From Eutypella sp. D-1 (lineage: Eukaryota > Ascomycota > Sordariomycetes > Xylariales > Diatrypaceae), in the NCBI GenBank assembly GCA_023313575.1, contig JAJTTP010000022.1, positions 186,001-250,000 of the forward strand: a DNA stretch of 64,000 nucleotides. The letters are read 5' to 3'. The notes below the pieces were generated by a model that did not search any database, was not told the DNA's origin, and saw nothing but the letters and a program-made list of their open reading frames with translations. Position 1 is the stretch's first letter; each line of letters starts with the position of its first letter. Below are positions 1-12,171 of this stretch, in pieces. The position numbers were made by a program, and so were the translations under genes.

Positions 1-844
1 CTTTACAATCTTCATTTCGACACCTCGCTTGTACTATTTCGTCTTCCATTAATTCCAACTTTTTATCCTGAAGCGACCTTCGCTATCGATTCGATGGGCT
101 AATATCGGAGCTGCATGATTTCTCACCGCGCTGCCCGCCCGCCCCCCTTTTTTTTGGCTGTTTTGGAGAAAACTCCTCGCCGGCGCCTTTTTGAACTATT
201 ATACGGCTGATTATTCTACCCCTAATTCACGGTTTTGACGACGGATGAGCGTGGGTTCGAGCTTGTAGTGGAGGCACCTCTCGGATCAGAGCTTGTGGAT
301 CTATCTAACTACGGCTTTTACCTTTCGGCTGGTCCAGCGGGCTTCTCGGTGTCTCTCGTGCCATCGTTTGCAGCACGGATAGTGTATGGATTTACAGTCC
401 TTTCCTCACGTGTACGTGTTCAGAGAGAAGGAGAGCGCTGGCGGGTTTGTGCCAGCTGGGAAAGATGGAGGGATGGGTTTCCTTCCCCTTTACCTTATAT
501 TCTCGCCCTTCATGTTTTTTTTTTGTATGGCTAGTGATGTTGTAAACCGGGCAGAGGGGGGCGCGACGCGAACGAGTAGATGGAGGACGCGCTTTTTTGG
601 GTTTTTGTTATCTTTTTTTTCTCCTTCTCGAAACGATGAGAGCAGATGTATGTAACGTAACGATGGTTCTGATGTCCCTCTTTTCCCCGGATTTCCGAGG
701 CGTAAACAGTTTTTTTCTTCTTTTTCTTTTTCTTTCACCCAGAGTTGAGGGGGATAACACCCTCCCCCACCCACTCCACACTCTCCCTACCCTACTGTTG
801 CGTGCGTGGTTAAATGTGATGGATCTTTGATGATGACAGAAGGG

Positions 845-862
845 ATGGTATGGTATGGTATG
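845..862 (+). repeat. short TGGTA microsatellite
   Basis: About three and a half units of a TGGTA pentamer, followed by a diverged unit. Intergenic; no function is implied. Confidence 0.7.
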
Positions 863-982
863 GCATAGCTTTTTTAAGTTTGGTCAGTGCTGCAAAAGTT
901 CTATATATATATGCTGCGCTCTCAGGCGAAAGGCGAGACAAAGCTGAGATGGGACGCGGTGATGGAGGGCGGATGGAACGAG

Positions 983-1007
983 ATGGGATGGGATGGGATG
1001 GGATGGG
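983..1007 (+). repeat. ATGGG x5 microsatellite
   Basis: Five perfect head-to-tail ATGGG units in gene-free DNA. Purine-rich strand bias continues on both sides. Confidence 0.85.
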
Positions 1008-2628
1008 TGCCTTTATTGTCATCGTATCTTGGATTAATCCTCCTTTGCATTAATCTATCTGTGCCCGTCTGTCCGTTTACTCTATCCACCTCAAGTTATT
1101 ACGAGCACGACCCTCCCACCTCTTTACGTACCTTCACATGGACCCTACCGCCGCTCCACTCCACACATGCGCTGTAGTATACTCACGTTATTATTGTTCT
1201 TGGTAGGGGAGATGGGAATAGGAATGGATGGGGCGGAGAACCCCAACCCTCTCGTATCGTGTCGTGTGTGCTTCGATCGGATACATCCGCACCTATAGAG
1301 TGCAATGATCAAGGACAGGGCACGTGTGCACTTGACGTAATCATAGGGCTGTGAAAAAAAAATTAAAATAAAAACTCCGCTGCGGATATTTTATTCATGC
1401 ATGGCATGGCATGTGTCTGCCCGTCTGTTTGTCTGGGCTGAGTCGGCAGATGGGGCAGGGAGGGCCCAGCGGAATGTGGAGATGGTGGTGGTGGTGGGGT
1501 GAGGGGGTGTGAGGGGAGAAGGGGGAGTGAAGTGAAGAAGCCGCTTGGATGAATTCGAGTAGGGGAAAAAAACAAAAGCGAAGGGGAAAGGAACGGGCTT
1601 TGGTAGATGGCTCTAGGTATTTGCGCTGAGAAACAACACACTTTCAGGTTCTTCCTATGGAAGATTCATGCTACAGGGCGAGAGTAGGAGGGAATTCCTT
1701 GATTTGATCTGCAAATCGGGTCGTGTGTATCTTTCTGCCGTCTGTATAGCTCGTGTTATTCCTTCCTCGTGTTTCGAACAGACTTGCGTGCATCTCTATA
1801 GGGAGATTGGCTTCAATTGGCACGCAAGTAGATCTTACACATAGACATATAGAGTGGGTAAGTAAGTAGGTGTGTGGATAAACCTGACCCGCATGATGTG
1901 CGGTACGATATAATGCAGTAATGGCAATGATGCGTGCTGGCGGCACGGAAGATCAATCCCCACCCCGCACGGCATCGGTCGAATCGGGAAATTTGGTCCA
2001 GGTCCAGGTTCAAAGTAGTCCAGGTCCCAAGTCCAAGTCTGGGCTGGCAAGGATCCAGACTTTTCTTGTTCGACCTTCTACCTCCAGGGCTTTTCGGGTT
2101 CCCAGGCAAGCCAGGCCAACGCACCCACCCCGGCCCCGGTCGCGGAATATATTATCCTGATCCACACACCCCACCTCGAGGGAAAGGACACCGAGACGGA
2201 CGCTGTCGTATGTATGTGCGCGGTAGGGTTGGAGGCATAGTTTTATACTATGTATGTTACATGGTTAGAGCTAGGGTCGGTGGGTAAGTCACCTGGATGT
2301 GCGTTTTGCGGATCTGGGTGAGTCGACGACGGATGGGACGGGTAGGGTTGAGTTGGGGATGGACTTGATCCGGTCGAATGATGGGACGCAATATATGAAG
2401 ATCGTTTTATTCATAAGTGAGCAAATATTCCCTTCCATCCGTGTCATGTATATCATCTCGCGCACACGGCTTCTCTCTCATTCACCAGATGCTGTTGGCG
2501 GCTGTCTGTGTGTCTCACTTACAGATCCTGATCGCATTTGTCTAAACTGACATCCTAACCCAGACATCCGGACCAGGGGTTCGGAAAAGGAGATAACCGA
2601 ATGAAACATAGATCCTCTCGTCGACGAC

Positions 2629-4147
2629 ATGCGTCTCCGTCATACATCGGCAACCCTCCTCGCTGCGGCGCTCGCTGCGCCTGCCGTTGAGGCTAGCCTT
2701 CAGGTCGTGCCTGGTGCTACGTGGACTACGGTGCGTTCATTGTATTTCAATGCGTAGTTTTGTTTCGGTTTCCCTATTGTTGTCCATGTCTTCCTAGTGG
2801 TTGGCTTGGCTCCGCTCTGGTTCTCCGCCGCAATGAGGTGTATGCCACTTAGACTAACGATTCAAACGCCCCTTCCAGTCAAATGGCACGCATCTGCAGG
2901 CGCATGGCGCGGGCCTCGTGGTCGAGGACGGCGTGTATTACATTATAGGGGAGGACAAGACGCAGGGGTCCGCGTTCCAGAACATCAACTGCTACTCGTC
3001 GCGGGACCTGGTGGAGTGGGAGTACGAGGGGGCGCTGCTGACGCGGGGGTCCGACGGCGACCTGGGCCCGAACCGCGTCGTCGAGCGCCCCAAGGTCATC
3101 CGCCACCCGGACACTGGCGCCTACGTCCTGTACCTGCACATCGACTCGTCGAACTACGGCGAGGCCAAGGTCGGCGTCGCCACCGGCGACTCCGTCTGCG
3201 GCCGCTACGAGTACCGCGGCAGCTTCCGCCCCCTCGGCCGCGTCAGCCGCGACATCGGCACCTTCGTCGACCCGGACGACGGCACGGGCTACCTTCTCAG
3301 TGAGGACCGCGACGCCGGTCTCCGCCTCCTCCGCCTCACGGACGACTTCCTCGAGGTCGACTCCGACGTCCACCTCTGGCCCACGGCCATCGAGTCTCCC
3401 GCCCTCGTCAAGCGCGACGGCCGCTACTACGTCTTCGGCAGCCACCTGACGGGCTGGGACGCCAACGACAACGTCTACGCCGTCGCGGACCGTCTGGACG
3501 GCGGCACCTGGTCGTCCTGGCGCGAGTTCGCCCGCGACGGTAGCAAGACCTACAACTCCCAGACCACCTTCGTGCTGCCGCTCGGCGACGCCGGCTCCGG
3601 CGCCATCTACCTTGGCGACCGCTGGGTCCCGAACAACCTCGCCGCCAGCACGTACGTGTGGCTGCCGCTCGAGATCAACGGCGCCGATGTCTCCATGGCC
3701 GAGCGCGCCTCCTGGGTCCCCGACGTCGCGGAGTCTGCGTGGTCCGAGGCGCCCGAGACGACGGCGTACGAGGCCGAGGCCGCGACCTACGGCGGCAACG
3801 CCCGCGACGTGTCATGCGGCTCGTGCTCGGGCGGCCGCGCCGCGGGGTACATTGGTGGGCCTGACGGCGGAACCGTGACTTTCGAGGGCATCCGCAGCGA
3901 CGCCGCCGGCCTCACCACCATCCGCGTCGCCTTCCTCAACGGCGACAAGGCCCCCCGCTACGCTAACGCCCGCGTCAATGGCGGACAGCCCCAGCGCCTC
4001 GCTTTCGTGCAGGCTACCGGTTCTCCCTCCTCCAGCATCCTCAATGCCGAGCTCAAGGCTGGCGCTGATAATACGATCGTTATTGAGGGCCTGGGCGATG
4101 GTAGTTATGGCCCTGATGTCGATCGTTTGATCGTGCCCGTGTCGTGA
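2629..4147 (+). CDS. secreted GH43 exo-beta-1,3-galactanase-like enzyme with C-terminal CBM35-like domain
   Basis: Two exons, 2629-2730 and 2879-4147, give 456 residues. The first ATG opens a clear signal peptide (cleavage probably after Ala22). Residues about 30-300 form a five-bladed GH43 domain; residues about 310-456 (from YEAEAATYGG) look like a CBM35/CBM6 beta-sandwich. The overall pattern matches subfamily GH43_24, exo-acting galactan 1,3-beta-galactosidases that trim beta-1,3-galactan chains of arabinogalactan proteins outside the cell. Glu103 (in ERPKV) and Glu206 (in IESPAL) fit the conserved Glu pair. Where most GH43 enzymes carry an Asp base near the N-terminus, this one has none obvious, and Gln262 (NSQTTF) sits where the subfamily uses Gln. 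Codon use is strongly C/G-ending in exon 2, suggesting good expression. It converges on the oxidoreductase downstream. Family is firm; exact substrate is inferred. Confidence 0.85.
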
Positions 4148-4597
4148 TTGCTTAGGTGGCGGGCTGCGTCGCGAGGACCGTGAGATGGACTTTGGACTTG
4201 TCTCAAGTCTCTCTCCATGGTGACAACTAGGAGGGGCTCAGATTAGATACTGTCATTATTCTTCAGTAAAACATGGCCAATTCCTATCAAGTCAATCTTG
4301 AATAAGCGTAGAATCCTGATATTACCTCGAACCCCATCATCAGTAAGTCTCCATATTTAGTTTTCAAAACTTATAGGAGCATCCTGCTTTTTCGGGATGA
4401 ATGTGTGCTCCTAAGATCTCACATCAATCCCTCCAATTTCATCTTGTTATACACGCGCTAAATACATGATTATGTTGCTACGGGCAAATTCGGTCGGCCG
4501 TGTAGCATTCGTAAAACCTTGGTGTATCTATATCCGTACCCCCGCATAGCCCTGCCGCCCTCCCCCCCCCCCATGTCCTGGACCCATTGAACGGTCA
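4148..4597. other. convergent 3' intergenic region
   Basis: Contains the 3' ends of two converging genes. There are AT-rich stretches suited to polyadenylation and a C-run near 4562-4572. No gene is seen. Confidence 0.6.
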
Positions 4598-6798
4598 TCA
4601 TGCCACCATCTGGTTGACCCCGCGCTGGCTGTATAGCACGCTGCTCCTCATGCTGAGGCTCAGACTGCTCCCCTTGGTGGCCCTACGGCTTCTCCGCTTC
4701 TTCTTGCTGCCCGTCTTCCTGATCGCCGTGCTCGTGACCGTCTTCAGGACGGTGGTGGTGTCGGGCTGCGCCCCCGGTATCTTGAACCCGCCCGGCACGC
4801 GCGTCTGGAAGACGCCGGCGGGATCGTACTTGGCGGCGGCCTCGCGCATTTTCCGAAGCGACGCCTCGCCGTAGCTGCGTAGCGGGTCCTGCGTCCCGTT
4901 GCAGTAATTCAGGTACCTGAAGTCCACCGCGCCGCCCACGGACGCCGCGTACGCCTCGACGGAGTCGACTGCACTCTTGTATGTCGAGAAGGCCGCATCT
5001 GCTAGTTCCCGGGTTTCGGACTGAGATGACGGTCGCGTTAGTCCCAGCGGTCCTTTCCTCGATATCGGTATGGGGAGTTCGTGTAAGGGGATTACTTATT
5101 ACGTACCTTTAACATGCTTAAGAATAGTACCGAGTCTTCTGTCACGTTCTCGAGTCCGAGTATGTTTCCGCCCCGCTCTGCGGAGTGCTTGGCGAATGAT
5201 GCTGGTAATGGTTGACTATAGTTACTGTCAGTCTCTCTTCTTTATACACTGACAGTAATTTTGGCAGCTTACGCTATGAAGCAGACCGTGAAAGGTCCTA
5301 TTTTCTTCAGGTCCTCCTTCAAGGTCTCAAGAGTTTCCACTGCGAACTTGATGATCCTAGGATCAAGTTTGAAGGTGAGGGTGAGCCATGTGTCACTGTA
5401 ACTCATTGTGTTAGTAACGAAGTACGGCGAAGGAGGAACTTGATGGAGGGCGAGGGTGTGAGCTGCGAGCACGCGTACTGTTTTCCGGAAGGCAACCTAA
5501 ACGAGGCCAACTCTTTCGAGATGGTAGTCCTCTTCATATCCTTCTGCCCCTGTATGTCCATGAACTCCTTCAAACACTCCGGATTCTCCTCACCACCGAA
5601 ACCCGTTAAGGGGGCCATGGCAAAAATGTCGTCAACCTCGGGCATCGCGGTCCACAGTATGCCCACGTGCCCGTCCGGCTTCTCCGTTATACCCTTCACG
5701 AAGTTGACGAAGGCTGAGATTATCTCGTCTGTCGCGGCTTTCGGATATATGCATTTGCCGTCCCATACATCCATTACTTCGAAGGTCGTCATGTCGAAGC
5801 GCGTGACCTGACACAAACGACGTTAGTCCATGTCTGGTCTTCAATCGCCACCTGTGTCCCGAAAGTAAGACTCACTATGCCAAAGTTGTTGCCGCCTCCT
5901 TTCAGTACCCGGAACAGATCACTGTTCGTCGTGGCGTTGGCCTCGACTATGCTGCCGTCTGCTAATACAACCTCATAGTTCACGATTTGGTCTGACAAGG
6001 GTTAGCTGAGTGGTGGGGGACAGGGACGTCATCACTAACCACACGCAAACCCATTTCGACATGAGAAGAATGTTATGCCACCACCAGTCAAGAAACCTCC
6101 AACACCCCTAGTGCATATTCGTTAGTATGATGTTACACAGGAACGGGCCGTGAGGTGGTGTAATGGCAGTGTCACATCATCCTGATGGCTTGCAGGCAGG
6201 TATAAGGATCGGTGAGCGTAAGAGGGATGAGGGGATGAGGTACTCACACAAGACCTTCGCGTGCACCATCTACTAGTCTTCCATCTACAAGGACAGTCAG
6301 TACGGGCTAAAAATGAATGGCCGTGGAAGAACTCACGCTCATCTAATGTCGAATAAACCTCGGACCACCGAGCACCGGGCTGTATCGTTGCTATCTCGTT
6401 GCATGGGTTGTAGGTCACTCTATTCAGGAGTTCGAGATCGATAGTCACTCCTGCTTCTATGCCGCTTGCTCCCGGCCAACACATATGACCTCCGCTGGTT
6501 GTGTCCCTCGTTAGTATTGCGATTCATTTAATAGGTATAATTATCAAACTGAAGTGAGTGTCACTTACCTGCGAATGGCGAAGGAGCAGCCGGGAGTCTT
6601 TACCAGAGCCTTGACAGCCTGAGAGACTTCTGCTGTGTTCCTGGGCTGGACAAACGCCCATGGCCTGAGACGCGGGGTTTGAGACCAGTAGGACTCTACG
6701 CGTGTCTCATAGGATTCCTGGTCGGGTGTGTGTAAGACGGCCTCCAAGCCCGCCGCTTTAAGGCTATCGATAGCCCGATCTACAGCGCCCACGGTCAT
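4598..6798 (-). CDS. FAD-linked (berberine-bridge-like) oxidoreductase
   Basis: Nine exons: 6569-6798, 6337-6494, 6248-6284, 6040-6107, 5876-5991, 5497-5807, 5273-5395, 5107-5215, 4598-5020. All junctions are GT-AG and in phase, giving about 524 residues. The N-terminal half is a PCMH-type FAD-binding domain: RPWAFVQPRNTAEV, then SGGH with His80 as the expected covalent FAD attachment, then VGVGGFLTGGG and CDQIVNYEVV. The C-terminal end carries the BBE motif YLNYCNG followed by KYDPAGVFQ. The Cys that gives a second FAD bond in berberine bridge enzyme and AA7 oligosaccharide oxidases is not present just before VGVGG, so single attachment is likely. No signal peptide is visible, unusual for secreted AA7 enzymes, although an upstream exon is not excluded. 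The last 40 residues form an odd Lys/Arg/Ser-rich tail. Substrate unknown. Confidence 0.8.
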
Positions 6799-9509
6799 TT
6801 TGTTATCTAGGAATGAGGGGTATGTATGGTGGTAGGTGCGTGAACGGGTGTCTTCGAGTTTTCAGGGAAGGTAGTGTTAGAGCTCGCCTAGGCAACACAC
6901 TGTTTATAACGTTTCTACCTTGACCATCGAGGCGACGAAGGGTGGTCGATGCTGCCAACGTCCGAGCGGTAGACTACGGATTAGAATACCCAATGGGGAG
7001 AAGTGAAGGGTCTTCTGTATATCCGGTGTTCACTACGATAGCCCACACCAATCACTTTGGGGTTGGTCATAACTTGATTGTCAGAGTTATCGTTTGATCT
7101 TGTTTCTAGTCGTCACCAATTGACACGATACTTATGTGGATGGGCTGTTCCCATTCGTTCTATTCTTAATTCGATTCGACCGAGCAATAGAGGCCACAGG
7201 GGTGCAGTCAGGGATCACACCGACCAGGTGCCTGTCTACGAGATATTGTCACTCAATTACTACATACATAGACATTATTCACTGCATGATGCACCAGCCA
7301 GTCTATATTCAGCTCTTGGGTCGAAGTGACGTCGGGCAGACCGAGAGCTAGAAGAAGTTCTTCAGAGGTCAGCAACATCGGCATAGTCCGACACTTTAAG
7401 CAGTTCGCCAGAACAGGTAGGATTTATGCCAGACTCGTTCATGCATAGCCATTTGAAGCTGTACTGCTGGGCGCTATGTTAGAAGGGACATGCTTAGCAA
7501 CCTTACGCTTTGACCTTGAATAGGGGTTGACGATAAGAGGTAATACATACATTGCACTAAAAAATAGCCGGGGAACTTAAACCAGGCTTCAGGAACCCTA
7601 AACCCCACTAGGAGGAACCACAATTGTTTCGAGAGTTCACACGAGTTTACAGGATGAACCAATACCAGGAGTGGACGACGTTGACGTCTCTTTAAGAGGA
7701 TCATCAGCTATTTCATTAGTGTATATATGAAGAGGTTACCGAGTGGATGAACCACATGGCTGAAGCATTGTCAAAAATCCACATGATATTCAATTCTAGA
7801 CCGTGAGTAACTAGATTATTCAATGAACATCATTGGCTCATCCCGTTTCAAAATATTTCGATTGCCGTGCGAAGCCACGAGAAAACAATGCTCGACGTTT
7901 ACGGTGGAACTCTTGTTGATTTCCTAAAAGAGACGATATCCCGGAGATATGACCTATAGCAGGCTACCGCTGTCCATACTGCGCCCAATACGGATATCTG
8001 ATGGAGCATCAGGTTGACGCTTCCACTAGGCTGGGTCGTTAGCAGATGTATGTGACTCCGGTACTTGTCGCTAACAGCGGGCTTTACCAGGAACGCCATG
8101 ACGGTAGGGCGACCCTTGCGGTAGTCGGCACTAGGTACCCATGAAACCGAAAGCCTCCATCGATTCATGCAGATGGGGCCCCATCCCCCTGATCAACCCT
8201 CACATCTTCCAGGCTGAGTACTGATTTGACAGCTGACAACGCGGCTCTGATCCGGATGGGCGGCGCCACGCCCAGCATTCGTCCATTTCCGTGTTAGGTA
8301 AGCTCTTCGAGCTTCGGTCGTGCATGCACGAAATTGCCTTACCTGCTTACGCGTGTATTCACAGCCAGACCAGGTTCTTCGGAGACTGCCATGGCCACTG
8401 AGGGTGAAGCCCAGTTTGAGGATCCGAGGGAACGGAGTTGCGGAGCTACCATGCAGCAAGCAGGCATTGAATGCAGCTATTGAGCCCAGATGGGTACAGA
8501 ACTTCTCGGCAGTCCCGAGACTGCGAAGAGAAGATTCCATCGTTACAGGCCTGCGTCCAGTAACAAATTCGATAATTAGACTGCGTATTGCATTCTGAGC
8601 GTCGAACATCCCACTCGTATTTATCTCCTCTTATCATGAGGCCCGAACGAAGAACAGTCGTAAATGCCAGGCTATACGAATTACCCGGGCGTGCAGTGTC
8701 CGGCACTCCTACTTAAAGCTCGATGTGTCCCGGGAATCTCGTCGTTTCCGAAGGATGGGTTCCGGGTGGATCTCATGTCCGAAAAGATTTCCAATAATAG
8801 ATATCAACGAGCTCGATAACTATCTATTACGTCCTTAGTCGTCTGATGCCACACAACCGGTTGGCAGAAGTTTCAATAATCGCATGGATTTATAGCGTCG
8901 AGGTTACACAGTACCCCCGTGGCCGTATCGAGAAAGGACCGCGAAATCCGAGATTTATTTCTTCCAAGGTGTCCCTCACGTCTCTACCAATCACTCACCT
9001 GAGAAAAGCCGAGGCTCGTAAATATCCCCGGAGAAACCTCAACCCTTGCTCGAGATGCCCTTGGAACTTCCGACCGATTGGCCTTGAATCATGAAGACGA
9101 TAACTTATACGATGGCAAGGGGTGTTCTCCACGAGGTCGAGGCCCTTCTTCTCCAAGTTCTGACAATGCGATGAAAGAACGGCTACATGTTCATCAGTCT
9201 GTCGTACTCTATACGACGCTGGAGGGCGAATCAAGGGACCCATCAGACACCCGTAACTAAAGTTCGTTTCGCAATCACTGATACCAAGAGTATTATAATC
9301 ATTCGAGCCATAATCTCCGAGTGATGCTTGACATGCATGCCTTGCAAAGCCCATGTGGGACATACAAAGGGGTGTATCTAACGATCCATTTCACGCCGAC
9401 GTCAAATCCGGGCTTACGTCGCGAATACCTCACGCCAGTCCGGGAGGGAGTCCGCGGAAGAAGCACCACATGAACGGTACTGGGACCGTCGAGACGAACC
9501 CCATATCTA
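6799..9509. other. 2.7 kb without recognisable genes
   Basis: The first part is the promoter of the FAD oxidoreductase. From about 7.1 to 9.5 kb there are several open frames of 70-140 codons on both strands. They overlap each other and show no recognisable motif, signal peptide or splice extension. Base composition appears mixed rather than strongly AT-rich, so heavy RIP is not obvious. I see no transposon protein. Confidence 0.55.
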
Positions 9510-12171
9510 TCAACCCGTCTTGTCCAGCCCTTGTGCATGTCGAATTCGCTCCTGTTCGGCCTGCGACGCCTCGACGGCCGCGATATCTAAGGTGTCCTTA
9601 TTCCGGCTGCCCTTGAAAAGTGAGTCGGGGAGGGCATTGAGCGCATCTTCCTCCCGGTCGAGTTTGCGGAAGCTGAACCAGAAGCCGAACCCACCCTGAA
9701 AGCACCATCGTACGTCAGTAAATGCCATGATGCCTCTATAAATGGCACTGAAAAAAGGAGTATATGATATAGAAACGGGGCAAGGTGGCGAGAGTTGGGG
9801 CCGCCGGTGTGAGCGAACGTACCAAGACGGAGATGATAGCCACGGTGGTGTACAGCCACACAAGGAGCGGGTCCTCGGACAACCCGACGAAGGCTTGGGA
9901 GATGGCGGCCGAGAAGGCCTGCGCGAACCAGAACATTCCTGTGACGAAGCCGCGCATGTTCTTGGGCGCCTTGGTGAAGGCATACTCAAGGCCCGTGATC
10001 GATGCGCCGATTTCAGAGAACGCAATGAGCACGTATGCGGGTGTCTGTCACCGCCACCGCGATATCAGCATATGTCTCAAGACCGCTTCTTCCACGTAGG
10101 TTATTTTGCGAAGATATCCATTCAGGCTTCAGGTTGATATAGAAACAAGTGACGATTCGGTGCAAATAGAACCTGAAATGCTTACCTGAACCCACACAGT
10201 CAAGTCAGGCGGATTTTCACAATCCTTGACATATCCATACCCATCCGTCGCTCTACAGGGTGATAGCATGTATATATAGTGCTGGATGATAGCAGCAACT
10301 ACCATCGACATCGAGCCGAGGAAGAAGCCCGCCGTTATCTTCTTAATCGGGGTTAAGTTGATTTTGGCGCGTCGAAGGGCCGGGTAGAGGAACTTATCGC
10401 AAATGGGGATGAAGATGAGCAGCGCGATGGGGTCCAGATTATTAACGATGTCATTAGGGACCCCATCCAGTCGGAGTGTCGAGGCCTGAGAGACGAGGTT
10501 GTTGTTCAGTTGGTTGTAGGCTAACCAAAAAATCGGGGTCCAGACGAAGACTGTGCAGGCTTTGAAACCACGTCGCACCTCATCCACCCAGGCGTCGTCG
10601 AAAGTCATCCAGGCCGGTCGCTCCGACTCGGGGATGTGGCTTGGTTTGACGGCTTCCCACTACGAGGCTAGAGTCAGCGAATGGGTTACAGAATGCAGAA
10701 CGGAACATAGGGTACTGGTGCCTTCTGTACGTACAGCCGGGCCGCAATGGCAAGGCGAGAGCAGGGTGATAAAAAGAAGGGTAATACTCACAAATCCAAC
10801 ACCGCTTCGCAGCTTGTAACCATTCTTCTTCCATGCCAAAAAGAAAAGTCCTAGAGCTTTTCCAAGCACTGAGCCAGTCGGCGGATGGCGCACGTACTTG
10901 CTCTTGAAGGCAATGAGGACGAGGGGACAGATCACGAACAGGATGGTTGGCAACGTATACGACAGCCAGAACCCAACATACTTCTCCGCGTATACTGGAT
11001 CGCTTTAAGTTAACAACCCGCTTAATATAGAGCTCATTTCAAAGGGGCAAATAATCGGAAGCATGTTGGAAAGTCTTGCACTCGGGCTATGAGCTGACGA
11101 AGACGCCCTTCCAATATTATAAAACCGGCTACTGAATGCACGAAAAACGTACCCATGGAGATCTGGCCAACCAGAGAGCCGACATTCACGAACATGTAGT
11201 AGCGCATGTAGATGACGGTAAAAGTGACGTTGGGGTCGACGATTACACGCTCGCCGGACTTGAGGACCTTGATGATGGCGCGGGGCTGCTGAGCTTCGGC
11301 CTGCTCGCCGATCATGGGCGAGATGTTAGCTTTAAAGAAGCCGACGCCGATACCGAAGAAGATCAAGCCGACGGAGAAACATCCCAGGGCACCGCTCGGG
11401 TGCTTTATCACGGGTGGCAGCGCCGAAATGATGATAATCAGATGTCCAAACATCGCCACCACTATCGCAACGTGGATCGTCTTGTATTTTCCCCAGTAGG
11501 AGTCCGAGACGTAGCCGCCTAGTATGATTGATGGTTTAGCCTACCCGCCCCAACTGCCATGCTGTGCTTGATGTGTATAGAACACCACCTGGCTTGTTAC
11601 TTTAACATACCGACGAGGGGCATCAAGTAAGCCCAGAAGTTATTGAACAGAACCAAGCCGGTCGAGGCTCGTTGGCCTTGGCCGAGCGCACCCGCCTGTC
11701 CGTGAGTCCCGCTAGCACCGGTGGTGCTCCCTGGAGGGAGTGGTTCAGATATGAAGTTGACGACTATTATCACTCGGTCAGAATCACCCATCAGTCTTTC
11801 CTGGACTTCGTGCAAGGAGCGAGTTCAAGGAATACGGCACCGTCCCTTCGCTTTTACGTACAGACTTGCGTGGTACCATAGTAGGCGAAGCGCTCGCAAA
11901 GCTCAATGAAGGCGATGGTGTAAATAATCCAGTTGATGCGCCCCTTGACGCGACGGAGTGTCTCGAGCTCCCTCGCGGTCGGGTACTCCTCGCCGTTGGG
12001 GCCCCTCAGCACCTCCTCGGCCGCGATGTCGGACTGGTCGCCGGCGAGGATCCCCTGCTCCTTCTCGCTGGGTAGAACCTGGTCTTCACTCGTCGCGATC
12101 TTGGAGTCGGGTGGGGCCGTCGTGTCGCCACGTGCCGACTCCACCGTGTCGCCGTGCACACCGGTGGACAT
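9510..12171 (-). CDS. proton-dependent oligopeptide transporter (POT/PTR2 family)
   Basis: Seven exons: 11862-12171, 11611-11763, 11153-11518, 10792-10994, 10186-10659, 9823-10044, 9510-9695. They join in phase to 637 residues, the usual length for fungal PTR2 proteins. It would import di- and tripeptides with protons at the plasma membrane through 12 membrane helices. A hydrophilic acidic N-terminus (about 80 residues) precedes the family signature ELCERFAYYG, residues 90-99, the ExxERFxYYG proton-coupling motif. Further hallmarks are VNFISEPLPPGS, GGYVSDSYWGKY, GVGFFKANISPMIGEQ, VIYMRYYMFVNVGSL and the late EYAFTKAPKNMRGFVTG segment. The loop after helix 1 contains a Gly/Ser/Gln-rich insert (TGASGTHGQAGALG). 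No neighbour shares its pathway. Which peptides it prefers cannot be read from sequence. Confidence 0.92.

Larger units (their letters stand above)
1..2628. other. gene-free left flank
   Basis: No convincing gene on either strand. The short open frames have low-complexity translations without domain signatures or introns that extend them. The stretch holds T-runs, pentanucleotide repeats, and pyrimidine/purine-skewed tracts, and it ends in the promoter of the GH43 gene. It may include the 3' end or leader of a gene lying to the left. Confidence 0.6.

Noticed and set aside
235..830. Overlapping open frames of 77-99 codons on both strands
   Set aside because: No domain, low-complexity translations, no splice extension, and similar frames in the opposite strand; not supported as genes.
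5212..5811. 199-codon plus-strand frame
   Set aside because: It lies antisense to exons 6-7 of the FAD oxidoreductase and its translation has no family pattern; a shadow frame.
8193..8609. 138-codon minus-strand frame in the 7-9 kb gap
   Set aside because: Overlapped by a plus-strand frame of 92 codons, no recognised motif or signal peptide, and no consistent splice partners.
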